64,000 nt of DNA from Micromussa lordhowensis (GCA_964020085.1 OZ026603.1:28325452-28389451); one strand, 5' to 3'; positions 1-13,300 are shown, numbered from the stretch's first letter. Program-made: numbers and translations. The notes: generated by a model not told the origin, from the sequence alone.

Positions 1-261
1 CTCTGGGTCGATATATCAGTCGACTGTCAACCGACAATCGACTGATATATCGACCGACATAGCGGTCGACACTACCTACAGTAAACATGATCCATGTTAT
101 CTATAAAAATCAAAACACACCTCCTTCACTGGATAGTAGTTGATATCAATTATTTTGTTTAAGTTGCGTGTTACCACCTGTCAAAAAAGACAACAAATAA
201 GACAACTTAATCTGATGAAATCACTGCTATAACTTCTTATAATTTTGGTATGTATATTTAC

Positions 262-3200
262 CTGGGTGACCTCAAAGAGTTTTTGGAAATTAAACTTTGC
301 TGGCCTTTCGTCAGTCATAACAAATTTGTTGAGCGCAAGTGAAGCCAAGTTACAGACAGCAACCTGCATGAGAAAGAGAAAAACATTTTACATTGTACAT
401 GTATGCTACCGATGACAATCAGAGGTGTTATTAACATTTATAGCAGGAATGCCATTTGCTTTGTGAACCAAGTTTTGTTATAAGTCAAACCAGCTTGCAT
501 TCAGAGGACAGTTTTGCCTGCCTAGTCAATTTTCCCAGAGTCTGGCCCTTGATGAAACCCTGTGGCATCTACATTTGCAAGAATCCACAGGAAAATCCAT
601 TGTGTGTGCCACTGCATGGACTTTGGAATTTGGTGAGGGCATCTGGCTTAAAATATATTTACTACTCAAAAGCAAATAGATTGCATGTTTATGTAAACAA
701 TTTAAACAACAATGAATACAGTCAGAACTGCTGCTTGAGATTTCTGGGTCCAGAATTACAGATCTGTCTGGCAAAATGATTGAAAGAGCACAAATGGAAA
801 AAACAGTGTCCGCGATTTTTAATTTACAATAAGAAACAAAATGTGCTATAGGAAAGTGCCGATCAAAACATACTTCATCTGGACTGCTGTACTCCACAAT
901 TTCTGTGCAGAGATTGCTGCATTTGATGGTTCCAACATTCTAAAAGTGAAGTAAACAGTTAAAGTGTTAGAGTAAATAAAAGTATTTGTAGCACTTTTTA
1001 AGACAATTATTCCAAGGAAATGAGAAGATCATGATCAACTACTTAGCATACACAAGATCATCTGGCTTGCATCAGAAGATCAATGTTAATGAGAAGATTC
1101 TGTTCTTCTGAAGTGGCTTGTAAACAGCTCAATAGCACAACCACAACAAGATCAAGCTCAAAGGGGAGGCAGGACAGTTATAGACATCCCAACACCCCAA
1201 CATTGTGCAGAGACAGCCTATAAGGTCAGTATACTCAGTGCTTTCAATAAGACCCGGCACCTGCCGGAGCTCCGGCGGGTATTCTGTTGAAAGTCGGCGG
1301 GTATATTTAACTTTAAAAATTCTCCAGAGAGAAATTCTCATGGGCTTCTCATATTACTCCGGCAGGTGCTGTTCCAAGGTAGCCACCTACTTCAAATCTT
1401 ATTGAAAGCACTGATACTCGGGGGCAGTGCACATTGCACACATTGGAAAGGAGTCCATGTTGTAGGTCAAAATGAAATTCAGGTTAAAATGATTTTAACC
1501 TAGTTTGATTCTCAATTTCCTTTGTCTCCTAACCCCAATTATTCATGATCCATGAATAGTTAGGGTTTAATGACAAAGGAATTTCATTTTAACCTACAAA
1601 ATCTACCTTGAAGAGAGGAAGAGACAATGATGGGCAGGGCCTGAAAAAAACTTAATTCTAGCTTGCCCTTCAGACAAGCAGCTCTCAAATTTTACTTGCC
1701 TTGGGCAAGTCTTAGTTTAATTTCTTTTATTTAGTTGGCAGACAACTTGTCTGGGCCCTTGCCTATCGAGCAAGTGACAATTAAAAGTTACTTGCCCAGC
1801 AGGAAAGTCTACTTGTCCCAGACAACCAGATGGCACATTCAAACCCTGTGATAGGAAGGAGATGGAGCAGCAATGGCAATGGGAGATTACCTCATCAACT
1901 CACCTGTTGATTACTTTTTCTGTTGCAGGCATCTTTGTATAACATGTATGGTGTGCCTGTCTCCGTCTGTGCTTCCAAGATTGCGAACCACAGCTTTTGA
2001 GCTTTGATTTGCCGGCGGAATTTTCCTTGTTCCTCGTAGCTGTGTTAGGTTAAAGAACTTGTAAAAATCTTCCTCATGATAGGAAATGATAAGCATTCCC
2101 ACTAGCCCTGCTTACTTTAAACATGTATCCAGAATTCAGACTGTGGAAATAACTAATCAAGGACTTTCCAAAGGCTTCTCAATGCACAAAATTGATCTCC
2201 CAACTCAAAATTTCAAAGACAAATGACAATTTGTACATTAGAAATATTGTTTTATGCTTCAAAGGCAATGGACAGCATACACCCTTCAGAGTATCCACAT
2301 CAGTGACGTAACTCATCCCTCCCACTGGCATTTAATCTTAATGATAAGCCTGTAACTGAGCATAAGCTAAAACTTTTTTTAGTACTTAGATACCTTTCAT
2401 AAAGCTTGTCAAAAGCCTCTCCCCAGCAGTCCTGCAGACCAGGACACTCATTAGGACACATCAGTGACCACACTCCATCACTCTCCACACGCCTCATAAA
2501 GAGATCAGGAATCCACAAAGCATAGAACAAGTCACGGGCACGCTAGAAAGAAAAATATATCAAGATAAATAAGCAAAATCTTGACTTGGGGGGAGCTGTC
2601 ATAAGATGTTTGCAGCTAATTTTAACTAATTATTGGAACTGGTATCTTTATCTTTTTCTTTATGACCAAATGACACCAGTCAAAGAAAGGCCGGCCATCT
2701 TGAGGTCATCATCACATACAAGTACTTTCCCTGTACAGCCATATTTTTAAAAGGCTTTAATTTGTAATTTGTAATGTCGCTCTCCATGGATATCATTAAG
2801 GCAGTGAAAAGCAATACAGATCCCTTCTTATACATTGTACCTGTTCTTCTTTTCCTGTGTTCTTTTTCAAGTCCAAGAAATCAAAGATGTCGCTATGCCA
2901 GGGTTCCAAGTATATAGCAAAGGCACCTGGTCTCTTATTGCCTCCTTGGTCAACATACCTTGCGGTCGCATTGTAAACACGCAACATTGGTACCAGACCG
3001 TTTGAGACTCCATTGGTCTTGTTGAAATGGAAATAGACAAAATATCCAACAGTAAGTTTTAACAAAATTCCATAGTAATTACACTTTTAAGTGTATCAGA
3101 TTTTTTATGACTGCTGTAATAAGCTACCGGTATTCAATGTTTTCCTGGCCACCATGATAGTTTTAAACTTTTAAATCCACTCTACTTTCTGTCTTATTTA

Positions 3201-6200
3201 TTATAGTATGCCCATGTAGAGCCATGTCAAAAATCATTTTATTAGTTTAATTTATATTAATCAATTCTCTCTTCTAGATGGTAAATATTTAATTAATAAG
3301 CATCAAATGATGTTTGCGTGATTGCTCCCTTGAGGCAATTTCCCAGAAAGCTACCTACCAAAAAAAGCGATATGATTTTCAAACCTTGTTAGCCTGGTTT
3401 TTACCTCCATTTTGCCTACTTCGTCAGTTTGAGTACAAATTTAAAATGCACCTGACCTAAAGTGAAATAGTCTCCTTACCCCTGCTATGTAGCTCCCTGA
3501 GGCTCTGATATTATGCACATTGATACCAATTCCACCAGCTGATTTTGAGATTCTAGCACAAGTCATCAGTGTTTCATAAATGCCATCGATGCTGTCGTCT
3601 GACATTGTTAGCAAGAAACAGCTTGACAGCTGTGGTTTACAGGTGCCAGAATTGAAGAGCGTTGGTGAGGCATGCGTGAACCACTTCTCAGACATCAAAT
3701 TATAAGTTTCGATGGCTGCGTCAATGTCATCCTTGTGGATTCCAACTGAAACTCGCATCAGCATGTGCGCTGGCCTTTCCGCCACTTTGCCATCGATCTT
3801 TAGCAGGTAAGACCTCATTAGGGTCTGCAAAATATGAGGAACATCTTTAATTTATACAAATGCAGGAGTAGAAAAAAAGACAGTTTAAATGGGCAAAAAA
3901 AGCTTGACATACCTTCACTCCAAAGTAATTGTAGTGATAGTCACGGTCATAAATGATAGCAGAATTGAGTCTCTGAAAAAAGGGAGCAATGTACCTTTTT
4001 AGAAACTGATACAGGTTTACTAATAGACAAGGAAGTAATCATTTATTTTGTTTAGCAATGTCACCAATGTGTGGAAAGAATTGCATCATTATCTCAAATA
4101 AAGCATATATAGAGCATCAGTGGACTTTGAACTCGCTTTTCTATGCACTTACATGAATAACTATTAAGAATAAAAAAAATTTAAGTTGGATCAAAATTTA
4201 TGTAATATTCAAAGTTCAAGCCTGTGCTCTAGAAGTACCTGGGTACCACAGTCAATTAACTTTTGCCTTTGGGCATGCGAAAAAACTTACTTTTTTATTA
4301 AAGCTCAATTGCTGGGCACCCAGGATTTCATGGTTAGGAACCTTTGGACTCCTCGTAATATTTCTTTGACCACAGCCTTGACGTCTTAAACAGAATTTGA
4401 AACTTTTTTTTCACTTACATCAGCATTATTCATGATGATCTCATGAGTCTCTTTAGAGATTAGTGGTGAATGTTTACCATTCTTGGGGTTGACATAGTTG
4501 TACAGATCGGTCATCACATCTGTAAAAATATGGAACACTGGTTAGCAAAATAAGGCAAAAGAGAAATACAATGGAAGGAATAAAATAAATGAGCACTTCA
4601 TAGAATTGGGAAAAGTGATTGGACACAAGACTAATGTTACTGTCAAAATTTTCCCGTTATCAAGGTTTGCAAATGTGATTTTCGTTGCACTCTGTGCCCA
4701 TCAAACAATATAAAATTCTCTGACTAGATAAGAAATTTTGAAATCGTCTTAGTCCTAGGACACTTGATTATCAATTGAAGACTTCAACATCCCCCAAACC
4801 ACCTCAAGCCACCCTCTATACCTTTGGCATTTTAAATTTACAATTGGACAAAGACCCATTCCCTGGGGTATATTAACAAGTCAAATGCCGCATATGATAA
4901 GTCAAATGCCGCATATGGGGGGGGGGGGGAGGGAAGGATCTCAATCAACACATTATGATATGTTTTAAAGCCTACCACTAAACAACTTCTTTGTTTCTTT
5001 CTGAAGATTAGAAACTTCAATTCTCGCTGCAAGGATGGCATAGTCAGGGTGTATAGTGGTCATTGATGCAGCAACCTCCGCGGCAAGAGTGTCCAGTTCT
5101 GTCGTGTGTACTCCAGGATAGATTCCAGCGATGACTTTCTTGGTAATTTCAAACTGCGTAATGGCAAGTTAAGAAAACATACATTTTTTAATTATTACTG
5201 AAGATGCAAGGTAAAAGGTTAAGTCTGCATACGTGCCAAGTGGCCCATCAGGCCGGAGCTTATCCCGGTTTCCTTGGCATGAAGTGACTAGTAATATTCC
5301 TACTCCCCCCTGGATGGGATGCCAGTCCATCGTAGGGCTACCCCCAGCATTAAATTCGCCGGTACACATTTATTCACCTGGGTGGAGAGAGGCACCGTGA
5401 GAGTGCCTTGCCTAAGAACACAACACAATGTCCCAGGCCAGGGCTCAAACCCAGAGAGCTCACTCCGGAGTCGAGCGCACTAACCATGAGGCCACCATGC
5501 ATCTCACTGAAGATGTAGAAGACCAATAAATTTCTTATAATCTTCATGGCTATGTTTCTAACGTGGTATATTTAAGGTGGTTACAAATTAATCTTAAAAG
5601 TTCAACCACATGGAATAAGAATGAGCAAGTCTAGGAAAATGAATCCATCGTGTAGTTAGTCGTAAATATTTTCCATAATTTTGCACCGTGCTCGAAAAAA
5701 GTATTAAACGCTATACAAGTTTGCATATATTTTCAATCATCTGAGCATAAGCTTAGTTAAAAGTACAATGTACATTTTGCTTTGCGTGGTGTGATATGGC
5801 GTCGTTACACAATTTCGCGCCTTTATCGGAGAGATATCACGACTCCGGTCAAATGTACAAACACTCGATTATTTATGTGTTTAACTAATTACGCTTACGC
5901 TAAAACTGAAATTTTCGTATTTATTGATGCGGAAGGTTTGCAAATATTCGATTTTCGTCGGCGTCCTCGTGCGATCAAACAAGCAAGGTATGTGGTTTCA
6001 AAACAATCAAAGATCGAAGGGCATTTCTTAAATTATGCATCTTAAAGGTTTGAATCAAGGCCGTAGTTTTCAAATTAGTGATCTGGTAGCAAAGGAATGC
6101 TTAGTTGAATTATAATAATCTCGTGCTGCACGGACGTTTGAAATTGCGCGGGAAGACGAAGACGACACAAAATATATAGTTCTAAATGATTTTTTTGGAA

Positions 6201-6638
6201 TGGATTGCCCATAAATTTAAAAACTGTCGAAGACAGACATACAATTTGCAATGAACTAGTGAACAGTTCAAAGAGGAGCCGAAAACAGAAAAAGATTGTA
6301 ATTTGGCGCCAAAAGAGAAATCATCGAACGACCATGTTGATTTCGGTCGATTAGCGTTCAGTTGACGAGCTTTCGTATATAATTTAATCACTTACCGGAC
6401 AGACAAACTCAGACAGGCCATAGCTTAGTCTTTGGATCCGTCCAGTGATCTTGTCCAGAAAAATCTCCTGACGCTTTTTATCTGAAAGAGAGTATCATCG
6501 AGGTTAGCCGTGCTACTGAATACAAACTGCGACCATGATGGGTCGTTCGTCTCGTGGAAGAACTCAAAACTTACTGCGTTTGATGACGTAGTTGGACAAG
6601 TTTTCAGGTGATTCCTCTTCCTTTAGATTGTCAGACAT
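262..6638 (-). CDS. RRM1: Ribonucleoside-diphosphate reductase large subunit (class I, RRM1/R1), 5' part, 11 exons
   Basis: Cytosolic enzyme that reduces ribonucleoside diphosphates to deoxyribonucleotides together with the small R2 subunit. Exons on the minus strand, all with GT-AG borders and matching phase: 6638-6575, 6481-6396, 5153-4976, 4519-4419, 3972-3913, 3824-3480, 3017-2841, 2542-2394, 2039-1904, 939-874, 363-262. They total 1,464 nt (488 codons). The order is ATP-cone N-terminus, then the R1 barrel. Catalytic residues read as Cys232 (QLSSCFLL), Asn441, Cys443 and Glu445 (SNLCTEI) and Cys458 (VAVCNLAS). These sit at a constant offset of 14 from human C218, N427, C429, E431 and C444, so the active site is complete. 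The start ATG (6636-6638) gives an N-terminus about 15 residues longer than the human one. The last exon ends at a good donor (GTAAAT), so roughly 300 C-terminal residues, including the tail cysteines, lie beyond base 1. No frameshifts seen. Confidence 0.96.
1236..1413. mobile_element. 178-bp MITE, TIR CAGTGCTTTCAATAAGA, target duplication ATACT
   Basis: A 17-base perfect terminal inverted repeat, flanked on both sides by ATACT (1231-1235 and 1414-1418). In the RRM1 intron between exons 9 and 10. Confidence 0.85.
1466..1602. repeat. Imperfect foldback around AAAATGAAATT
   Basis: GTAGGTCAAAATGAAAT at the left pairs with ATTTCATTTTAACCTAC at the right, with inner AACCCC/TAGGGTT pairing. Degraded foldback element in the RRM1 intron. 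Confidence 0.55.
5225..5508 (-). mobile_element. tRNA-related SINE, family 2, copy 1
   Basis: The minus-strand head near 5503 shows A-box-like TGGCCTCATGGTTAGTG and B-box-like GGTTTGAGCCC. The body contains CCCCAGCATTAAATT and CTGGGTGGAGAGAGGCAC, both shared with 34500-34725. Lies in the RRM1 intron between exons 2 and 3. Confidence 0.75.
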
Positions 6639-6923
6639 GTTAGAAAGAAGCTACTAAAGCTAAAGAACGAGCACAAAACGAAATTGAGGAAGGTAAAGAC
6701 CGAAGTAGACCTTGCGCGCGAGCTGAGGGAAAGTGATTTGAAGTTGGCGCGCTTCGAGATTTTCAACACCGTAGTCAACATTCCCGCGTGGTGACCAGCT
6801 GCCAATCAGGAACAGTTCGGGACAATCGATGCCCAAATACGGATAAACAATTCAGTTTGCCTTTTTTCCCTCCTTGAATTTCCTTCTATTCACAGAAAGC
6901 GAGCCAGTGACGTGCCCACAGTA

Positions 6924-6995
6924 GCCTGCGAACGCAGACGTATTTCCGGCTGTCAGGAACCAGTGACAGCCGGAAATACGTCTGCGTTCGCAGGC
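6924..6995. mobile_element. 72-bp perfect hairpin MITE flanked by TA
   Basis: Two perfect 31-base arms with a 10-base loop; outer ends GCCTGCG...CGCAGGC, flanked by TA on both sides. Shares ends with 18933-19231 and 44987-45120. Confidence 0.85.
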
Positions 6996-7067
6996 TATGC
7001 CGACAGTGCCTTGCAGAATTTCTTGCTTGTCGTTAGAGTTCCTCTGAAAAGTTCGATTAATCATGTT

Positions 7068-7195
7068 TTATTATCCAACTCTGCTTCCTAGAGTACAAAT
7101 ATCGCGCGAAACGAGTACGTACAAATAACAGATATTTGTACTCGTCTCATTCCTCCCGGCCGCGTGAAGTTCAAAACCTTGGCAAGTCAGAAATC

Positions 7196-7227
<32 letters not shown>

Positions 7228-7352
7228 GTGTGTAGTATCGCTGTATATTTTTACTCGTTGTTTGTATTTTGACTCGCCCTACGGGCTCGTCAAAATACTG
7301 CACAACTCGTAAAAATATACAGCGATACTACACACCAAAACGTCTAATAAGA
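7068..7352 (+). mobile_element. Composite double foldback, copy 1
   Basis: TTATTATCCAAC...GTTGGATAATAA encloses a first hairpin (GAGTACAAATAT/ATATTTGTACTC). It is directly followed by a second hairpin bounded by CTTATTAGACGTTTTGG and its complement. A near-identical copy lies inverted at 45641-45935. Confidence 0.85.
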
Positions 7353-7353
7353 T

Positions 7354-7541
7354 TTATAATCCATCAAATATTTTCGCTCGCGCGCGATTGGTCCAAACCC
7401 GTCACGTGACCGAATATTTCCCAACTAAAACTGGGGAATATCAGAGATTATAATCCATCAAATATTTTCGCTCGCGCGCGATTGGTCCAAACCCGTCACG
7501 TGACCAAATATTCCCCAACTAAAACTGGGGAATATCAGAGA
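7354..7541. repeat. Two tandem 94-bp units with CACGTG
   Basis: Units 7354-7447 and 7448-7541 differ at very few positions; each contains GCTCGCGCGCGATTGG and GTCACGTGACC. Confidence 0.9.
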
Positions 7542-7542
7542 A

Positions 7543-7618
7543 TATACCCCGATTTTCAAATCTGCGCGCGTTGCGTAAAAGATTTGAAGGATAATAAACA
7601 CGATAGTCTCCATTTGGG

Positions 7619-7654
<36 letters not shown>

Positions 7655-7859
7655 TCTGTTCCTCGAAGCTCACATTTTTCCTCGAGCTGCGCTCTCGGAA
7701 AACTGTTCGCTTCTCGGAACAGATAATGTCCGCGGACAAATATCCTAGCATATTTTCGCGCCAAATGGAGACTATTGTTTATATATACCCCGATTTTCAA
7801 ATCTGCGCGCGTTGCGTAAAAGATTTGAAGGATAATAAACACGATAGTCTCCATTTGGG

Positions 7860-7895
<36 letters not shown>

Positions 7896-8026
7896 TCTGT
7901 TCCTCGAAGCTCACATTTTTCCTCGAGCTGCGCTCTCGGAAAACTGTTCGCTTCTCGGAACAGATAATGTCCGCGGACAAATATCCTAGCATATTTTCGC
8001 GCCAAATGGAGACTATTGTTTATATA
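7543..8026. repeat. Two tandem 241-bp units, each a long hairpin
   Basis: Copies start at 7543 and 7784 and are virtually identical. Within each, GGCGAAAATATGCTCGGATA pairs with TATCCTAGCATATTTTCGCG across about 170 bases. Confidence 0.9.
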
Positions 8027-8277
8027 TTTACTAAGTTTCGCATAAGCCAGCTCATTCATGTTAGCAAACTCTTCATAATTATTTTACACGCATTTTAAAG
8101 AGAAATTTACTGCCATTTTGTATTTAACTATTTGTTAAGTGCGCTGAAAATATTTCACGTGATCTTGTTATCCTTATCATAGTGTGAAACCTCCAATGAG
8201 TCTCCAATATAAGTTTTCTCAAGATAAAATCTGTAATGATTGCTTGAACTCACATTTGTAAAATCGCATTGTTTGAT

Positions 8278-8658
8278 TTAAGGTGGCTCAAAACAGTTTC
8301 CAACACTTATATTTGGATAGGTCGTTATAACCACTGTTTATCATTTGATGCTACAATCACGGTATCAAAAAACTGCCCAATCATTGGTGAACACGTTGTC
8401 ATCATTTTCTTGACACAATAGGTTACCATAGCAACAGTATGACCTCTGAAAAACACCCTTAATTACAGCTTTAGGTGCTTATAATTCAAAAACGGCACGG
8501 TAAAATTTTTTTATATTATCAACTTTTGATAAGCATGACAAGACGCAACTTTTGGCAAAGTTTAAAAAAATTCTGTACATGGGGTTCAGAGCCACCTTAA
8601 ATTTTCGAAAATTTAAGGTGGCTCTGAACCCCATGTACAGAATTTTTTAAACTTTGCA
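8278..8658 (+). repeat. TTAAGGTGGCTC-ended repeat, copy 1
   Basis: TTAAGGTGGCTC at 8278 and its complement at 8589-8600, then a ~58-base inverted segment to 8658. Same family and orientation as 29792-30171. Confidence 0.85.
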
Positions 8659-8991
8659 GAGGAGACTAACGTAAACACGCACTCTTTTCATTTCAGCCGC
8701 TTAATAACCGATCATTGGAAAAACTCTGCCCAACTTCAAACTAATACTTTACATTGCCACTTTGCTTCCTTAAGACTTAGAAGCGGCCTAGAATCTCTTC
8801 CTTAGCCTTGAAGCGGCATAGAATTAGAAGAGGCCTAACTTCTATACATGTCTGCGATTGGGCACTCAAAACACATTGCATTCTCACCATTGGAATCTTC
8901 ACGGCCGTGGAATAGCCCTTTTCACGTTTAACGTTTTCATTTGTATCACAATATAATCTAGCTAGCTAATCTATGATCTATGTACGTATGT

Positions 8992-9036
8992 GAGGCAATT
9001 TCGGGCTATTTTGTAGTTTTAGCCCGAAATTGCCTC
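8992..9036. repeat. Short perfect hairpin (17-base arms)
   Basis: GAGGCAATTTCGGGCTA and its exact complement around an 11-base T-rich loop. Confidence 0.8.
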
Positions 9037-10029
9037 GCATCCATGCTGGATTACATTGTAATGCAAATGAGAAAAGGGCTGTTGCGAAGGAAAGAAATTT
9101 CTTGACCAGCCAGGTGTACGCATTCTCTAATTCTTGATATTCCGTTTCAAAGCCACATCGAAATTGGTATGTGTTTCGCCTTTTCATATGAGCAGAAGAG
9201 AGGGATTTTTTTCCGTAAAAAAAAGTGAAGAATGTGCGTAATGCAATGAGTCTGCCTCTGCTTTTAATATGAGAACCAGAACCGGAAGTGTGTCTTAAAA
9301 TAACGCCGCTTCAAGTGTGAACATTTCGGTTCCTTCATAAACGTTACAAATTATAGGAGTTTGCTATTATAAATTATTCGTTTTGTTTTTGGACTATACA
9401 AGCATTAATTACTTTTCTTTACAAATTCATTGCGTTAATTCTAACATGTACAAAGCACCGAGGGGTAGTATGTAAGATCACTTCCGTTCGTGGTCTACAA
9501 CGTCCGGTAAATTTATAAGGAAATCGTGACCGTGACGGTGTTTGGATATCTGATGTTAATTAGCATAGATTTTTTACGATTTTATTTCTCCGTTTTATCC
9601 ATAGTTTTAGTTTCGATTGAGAAAATACTCATATCAAACACTCACCTCATTTCCGAACAACTCGAAGGTTCGTCAAAAACCGCTGCCCGTCATATTTTCA
9701 ACTCACTTCGCGGTGTTTGGAAATGTGGTCAAACACGGTCCTTCGTGTTTGATTTATTACTTGAACAAATCAAAAAGGAAAAGAATGTCGCTTGGTAAGA
9801 AAGGATCAAACACAAGGCTCCGAGAGAGATTCTCGTCTCTCGATGCCCTGAGGCTCTAAACCCGAGCCGTTTGTTCTGGATACTGGCAGCGTTCTTTTTT
9901 CAGGATAGTGGCAGAAACGAAGAAGCATTTTTCAATACGCAATTTAATTTTATTTACAAAGGGCACATGTGTCACTCCATGATGGAGGACGCCCCAAAAA
10001 CCTTTTTACAAAATGACAAATATTTTTGC

Positions 10030-10214
10030 ACCCCTACTGGCCCTGTCCCACCCGGAGGTGATCCGTCCGAAGACGCGCCGGCCAGCAGGAGAAAACTACG
10101 TACATATTTACAAATTTAGTGAATTGTCGACGTTTAGCATGTTACCCCTACTGGCCCTGTCCCACCCGAAGGTGATCCGTCCTAAGACGCGCCGGCCAGC
10201 AGGAGAAAACTACG
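10030..10214. repeat. 71-bp direct duplication with 43-bp spacer
   Basis: 10030-10100 and 10144-10214 differ at two positions; each starts ACCCCTACTGGCCCTGTCCC. Confidence 0.9.
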
Positions 10215-10347
10215 CTCAGTGATTTTAAGTTTTCTATGGAGTTAAAGTATTGGCCATCGCTGAAACGTAACGAGAGAAATCTTCATCCTCAATGACTGCA
10301 ACTTCGGAAACACGCGAAGCAGAGCAAGAAATGGAAGCACGGAGAGT

Positions 10348-13300
10348 CTACATGTAATTGGAACTCTCAGAGGAGCTCTCACAGGTAGGAGAGGACTTCA
10401 ATTGTTTCCGCATTTTTGCCCTACACCTGCAAAGATCAGATCACGATTTAATCAAAGGAACAAACATATAACACTAATAGCTACAAAACACTCTTTTCCG
10501 CTGTCAAGGAAACCTAATATAACATTTTTGCAAGTGTGACAGAATGACTGGCTATGTCTTATCTCGTTCAGAATCATATCATACACAATGCGTATTTTTG
10601 CACTTTGTATGTATAACAAATACTTTATTAAAACTCTAGGCTGAATTAACGAGCTAGATTTACAAGAAATAATATTAAATTAATCTAACTAATGTATGTA
10701 TGTAAGTTCGTTTGTTTTAAAAGAATCCTTACTCGAGCAGAATGTTTCTTCTTGGATTCCAGGGCGGCTCGATGTTTCGTTGTTCAAGTTGGTCCCAGTT
10801 TAAGGACTGGAAGAACTCGTGGGTTCTAACCCACGGGTTTGATCCATACTTATAGCCAATCCTTCTGAAGGGGTCCCTTTCCAAGAGCTAGAGAGAGCAA
10901 ACCAAGGTTACGATCTGATATTTTTATTCTTAGTGACACAATTTAGGATAACAAGGTATATATAATAAATTCGAATGTTTATAATATCTAGAATTGTGAT
11001 AGCTGAACAAAAAGCGTCAGTATTTGAAGTTATCTTTTCTACACTGCAATGAAACCCTCTGTTGTTTAAACATAAACATGTATTTTAAAAGTGGCCTTCC
11101 GCAAATGGCGGAATAAATTAAAAGTAAGTTGTTTTTATATGAACAAGGAAAATGCAGTTTAGAAATGCTGTCATAAGCAAACCACATCAACTGCAATTAG
11201 CTCTCAGTATAAGAATACTTATATAATCGTTAGTTTTGGAACAGAAAAGCAGTTTACTCTGCATTGTGTCTACCTACCTGTGTTAAAACATTCCAAGCAA
11301 TCTTGGACAATTGAGGCCTATATTCCACCTTCTCCGTGCAGATAGACTTGTACAGGTCTTGAAGGACCTTTTTACGAAATGGCAACTGTTCATGAAAAAA
11401 AAAACGGGCATGAAATTGAAGGCCTTGATATTCATTGTTGCTGACGTCACACAGTGTCCTTCCTATTCCCAGTCCTCCGCGGCCACTGTAGTGTGAAAAA
11501 TGATGGCGTTTATTCGTGGCTCCAAGGAATTATTGTAAACACTACATTTTTTCCAAGGAAAAAAAACATTCATTTTGCATCTAAAACTAGTAACTGCTCA
11601 TGCAATGCATTTTTTCCGACTCCGTTGCATGTCTAAGTGCACAAGTGAACCCAGGCCTCCTTCGTTCCTAAGGGGACTGGAATTTACGAATTATTACAGC
11701 ATTGAACTTCTTCCCTCGAGTTTCTAAATACTATAGTGCAAGAGTATCGACAGCTGAAACTACGGTCTAACTAAGATAATCACAACTTCTGTTGCAAACC
11801 TTTGACGTCAGCATATAATAAAGCATGACTCCAAGGGACCACCAGTCGCAACAGGAATCATATGGCTGGTGTTCAATTACCTGAAAAAAAGTCATTATGA
11901 GAATCATTAAGACATCGTCACGGTTCTAACATCGATTTTATTGTAGCGAAGCGTAAAGAGGATGTAGTGCAATACTTGACAAGATCAGCCAGGACCTCAG
12001 ATAATAAGACTGAAAGATTAAACGAAAAGCGAAGAAAAACATAAAGCTGTTCGTTCATCTCGTCACCAATTGAACTAAAATGTCTCCCATTTTCCTCAGG
12101 AAACGAGCACACAAACTCGAGTGGAAATGATCTCGAGTGAGACGACGTTCAATCTCCTCGTTCAATCCAATTCTCGAACGGGATCGCGTGCTCACGTGCT
12201 CGTGTGCTCGTGTGCTCGTGTGCTCGTGTGCTCGTGTGCTCGTGTGCTCGTGTTCTCGTGTTCTCGTGTGCTAGTGTTCATGACAGTTCATATTTTAGCT
12301 CCTATCATCCGGTAACCTCAGCAAGACACTATAAATTCTAATAGTTTGCCATTTTAGAGGCTTGAGATCAGACATACTTCAGGCGCGAGAAATGCAGGTG
12401 TCCCGGTTTCCGAATCTTCTTGGATTGTCTCTCCCACCCACATGTTATCCGCTGCCAGACCAAAGTCGGCGAGTTTGACGTGTCCCTCCTCGTCCATGAG
12501 TACGTTCGCAAGCTTTAAGTCTCTGTTGTACGTAATAACATGAAAAATAGAAACAGTTACAATATCCCTTTGAAGTGACTTCCATACAAAGTAGTTCTAG
12601 CTCTCAGTGTCAGTGCATGTTCAAAGCGTGAGAGGACTGGGTACAAGTCATTTTAAAATGCAAATATCTTGTTTACGTTTCAAGCAATCAAGAATCTCTC
12701 TGCTCATCTCACATATCTATGTTTTGGGTTGTTTCATAGTTGTAAATTTTGTGGTGATTTTTAGGTATATTTGGAGAGAAATAGTTTTTCTCAAAGGATT
12801 AGTAAAATTGATGGAAATAGGAAATTTGGAAGATTTGTTGTTGTTTTAAAATTAGAGTTTGAAATTAAAAATTGGTACATACACTCCAGACAGATGCCCA
12901 ACAACCTGGGGTGCCATTGTGCGGTCGGGCAACTGTCTGGTGGTGTTCCATAACCCTTTTTTCCCTTTCAACCTCTCTTTAAACTTACCAAAATTTCACT
13001 TAAATTCACGTTTACCCCCGCCTTAAGCCGAAATCTAGGAAAATGACTGACTTGTAAACATCAGCTGAGCTCATGCAAATGGTCTATCTACTCAATACAT
13101 ACAGAGTCTCTAAATATTTGCGAGTTCCCAAGCCTACTATATCCATGGCCATTATACAGAGGTTTTATAACTCCAAAATTGATAGGCGAGAAGAAAGTCA
13201 TAGTTTGGACTTCTGTTGGAATAACGCGGATTTCTTTTTCTTAGTAACTTGAGTCACTAATTGATAAACATTATTGTACTTATTCTAAGTGTCTGGTATA

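Larger units (their letters stand above)
6639..10347. other. Intergenic, repeat-rich, no gene recognised
   Basis: Holds the foldback elements listed separately (6924, 7068, 7354, 7543, 8278, 8992) and a 71-bp direct duplication (10030-10100 and 10144-10214). No coding exon with good splice sites seen. Confidence 0.6.

Noticed and set aside
7458..8098. Overlapping ORFs of 88-157 codons on both strands
   Set aside because: Produced by the hairpin and tandem structure, which repeats the same peptide on both strands; not genes.
9526..9859. Overlapping 80-90-codon plus-strand ORFs near a hydrophobic stretch
   Set aside because: No domain, no splice sites and repeat-rich surroundings; a TM-like look is expected from AT-rich DNA.
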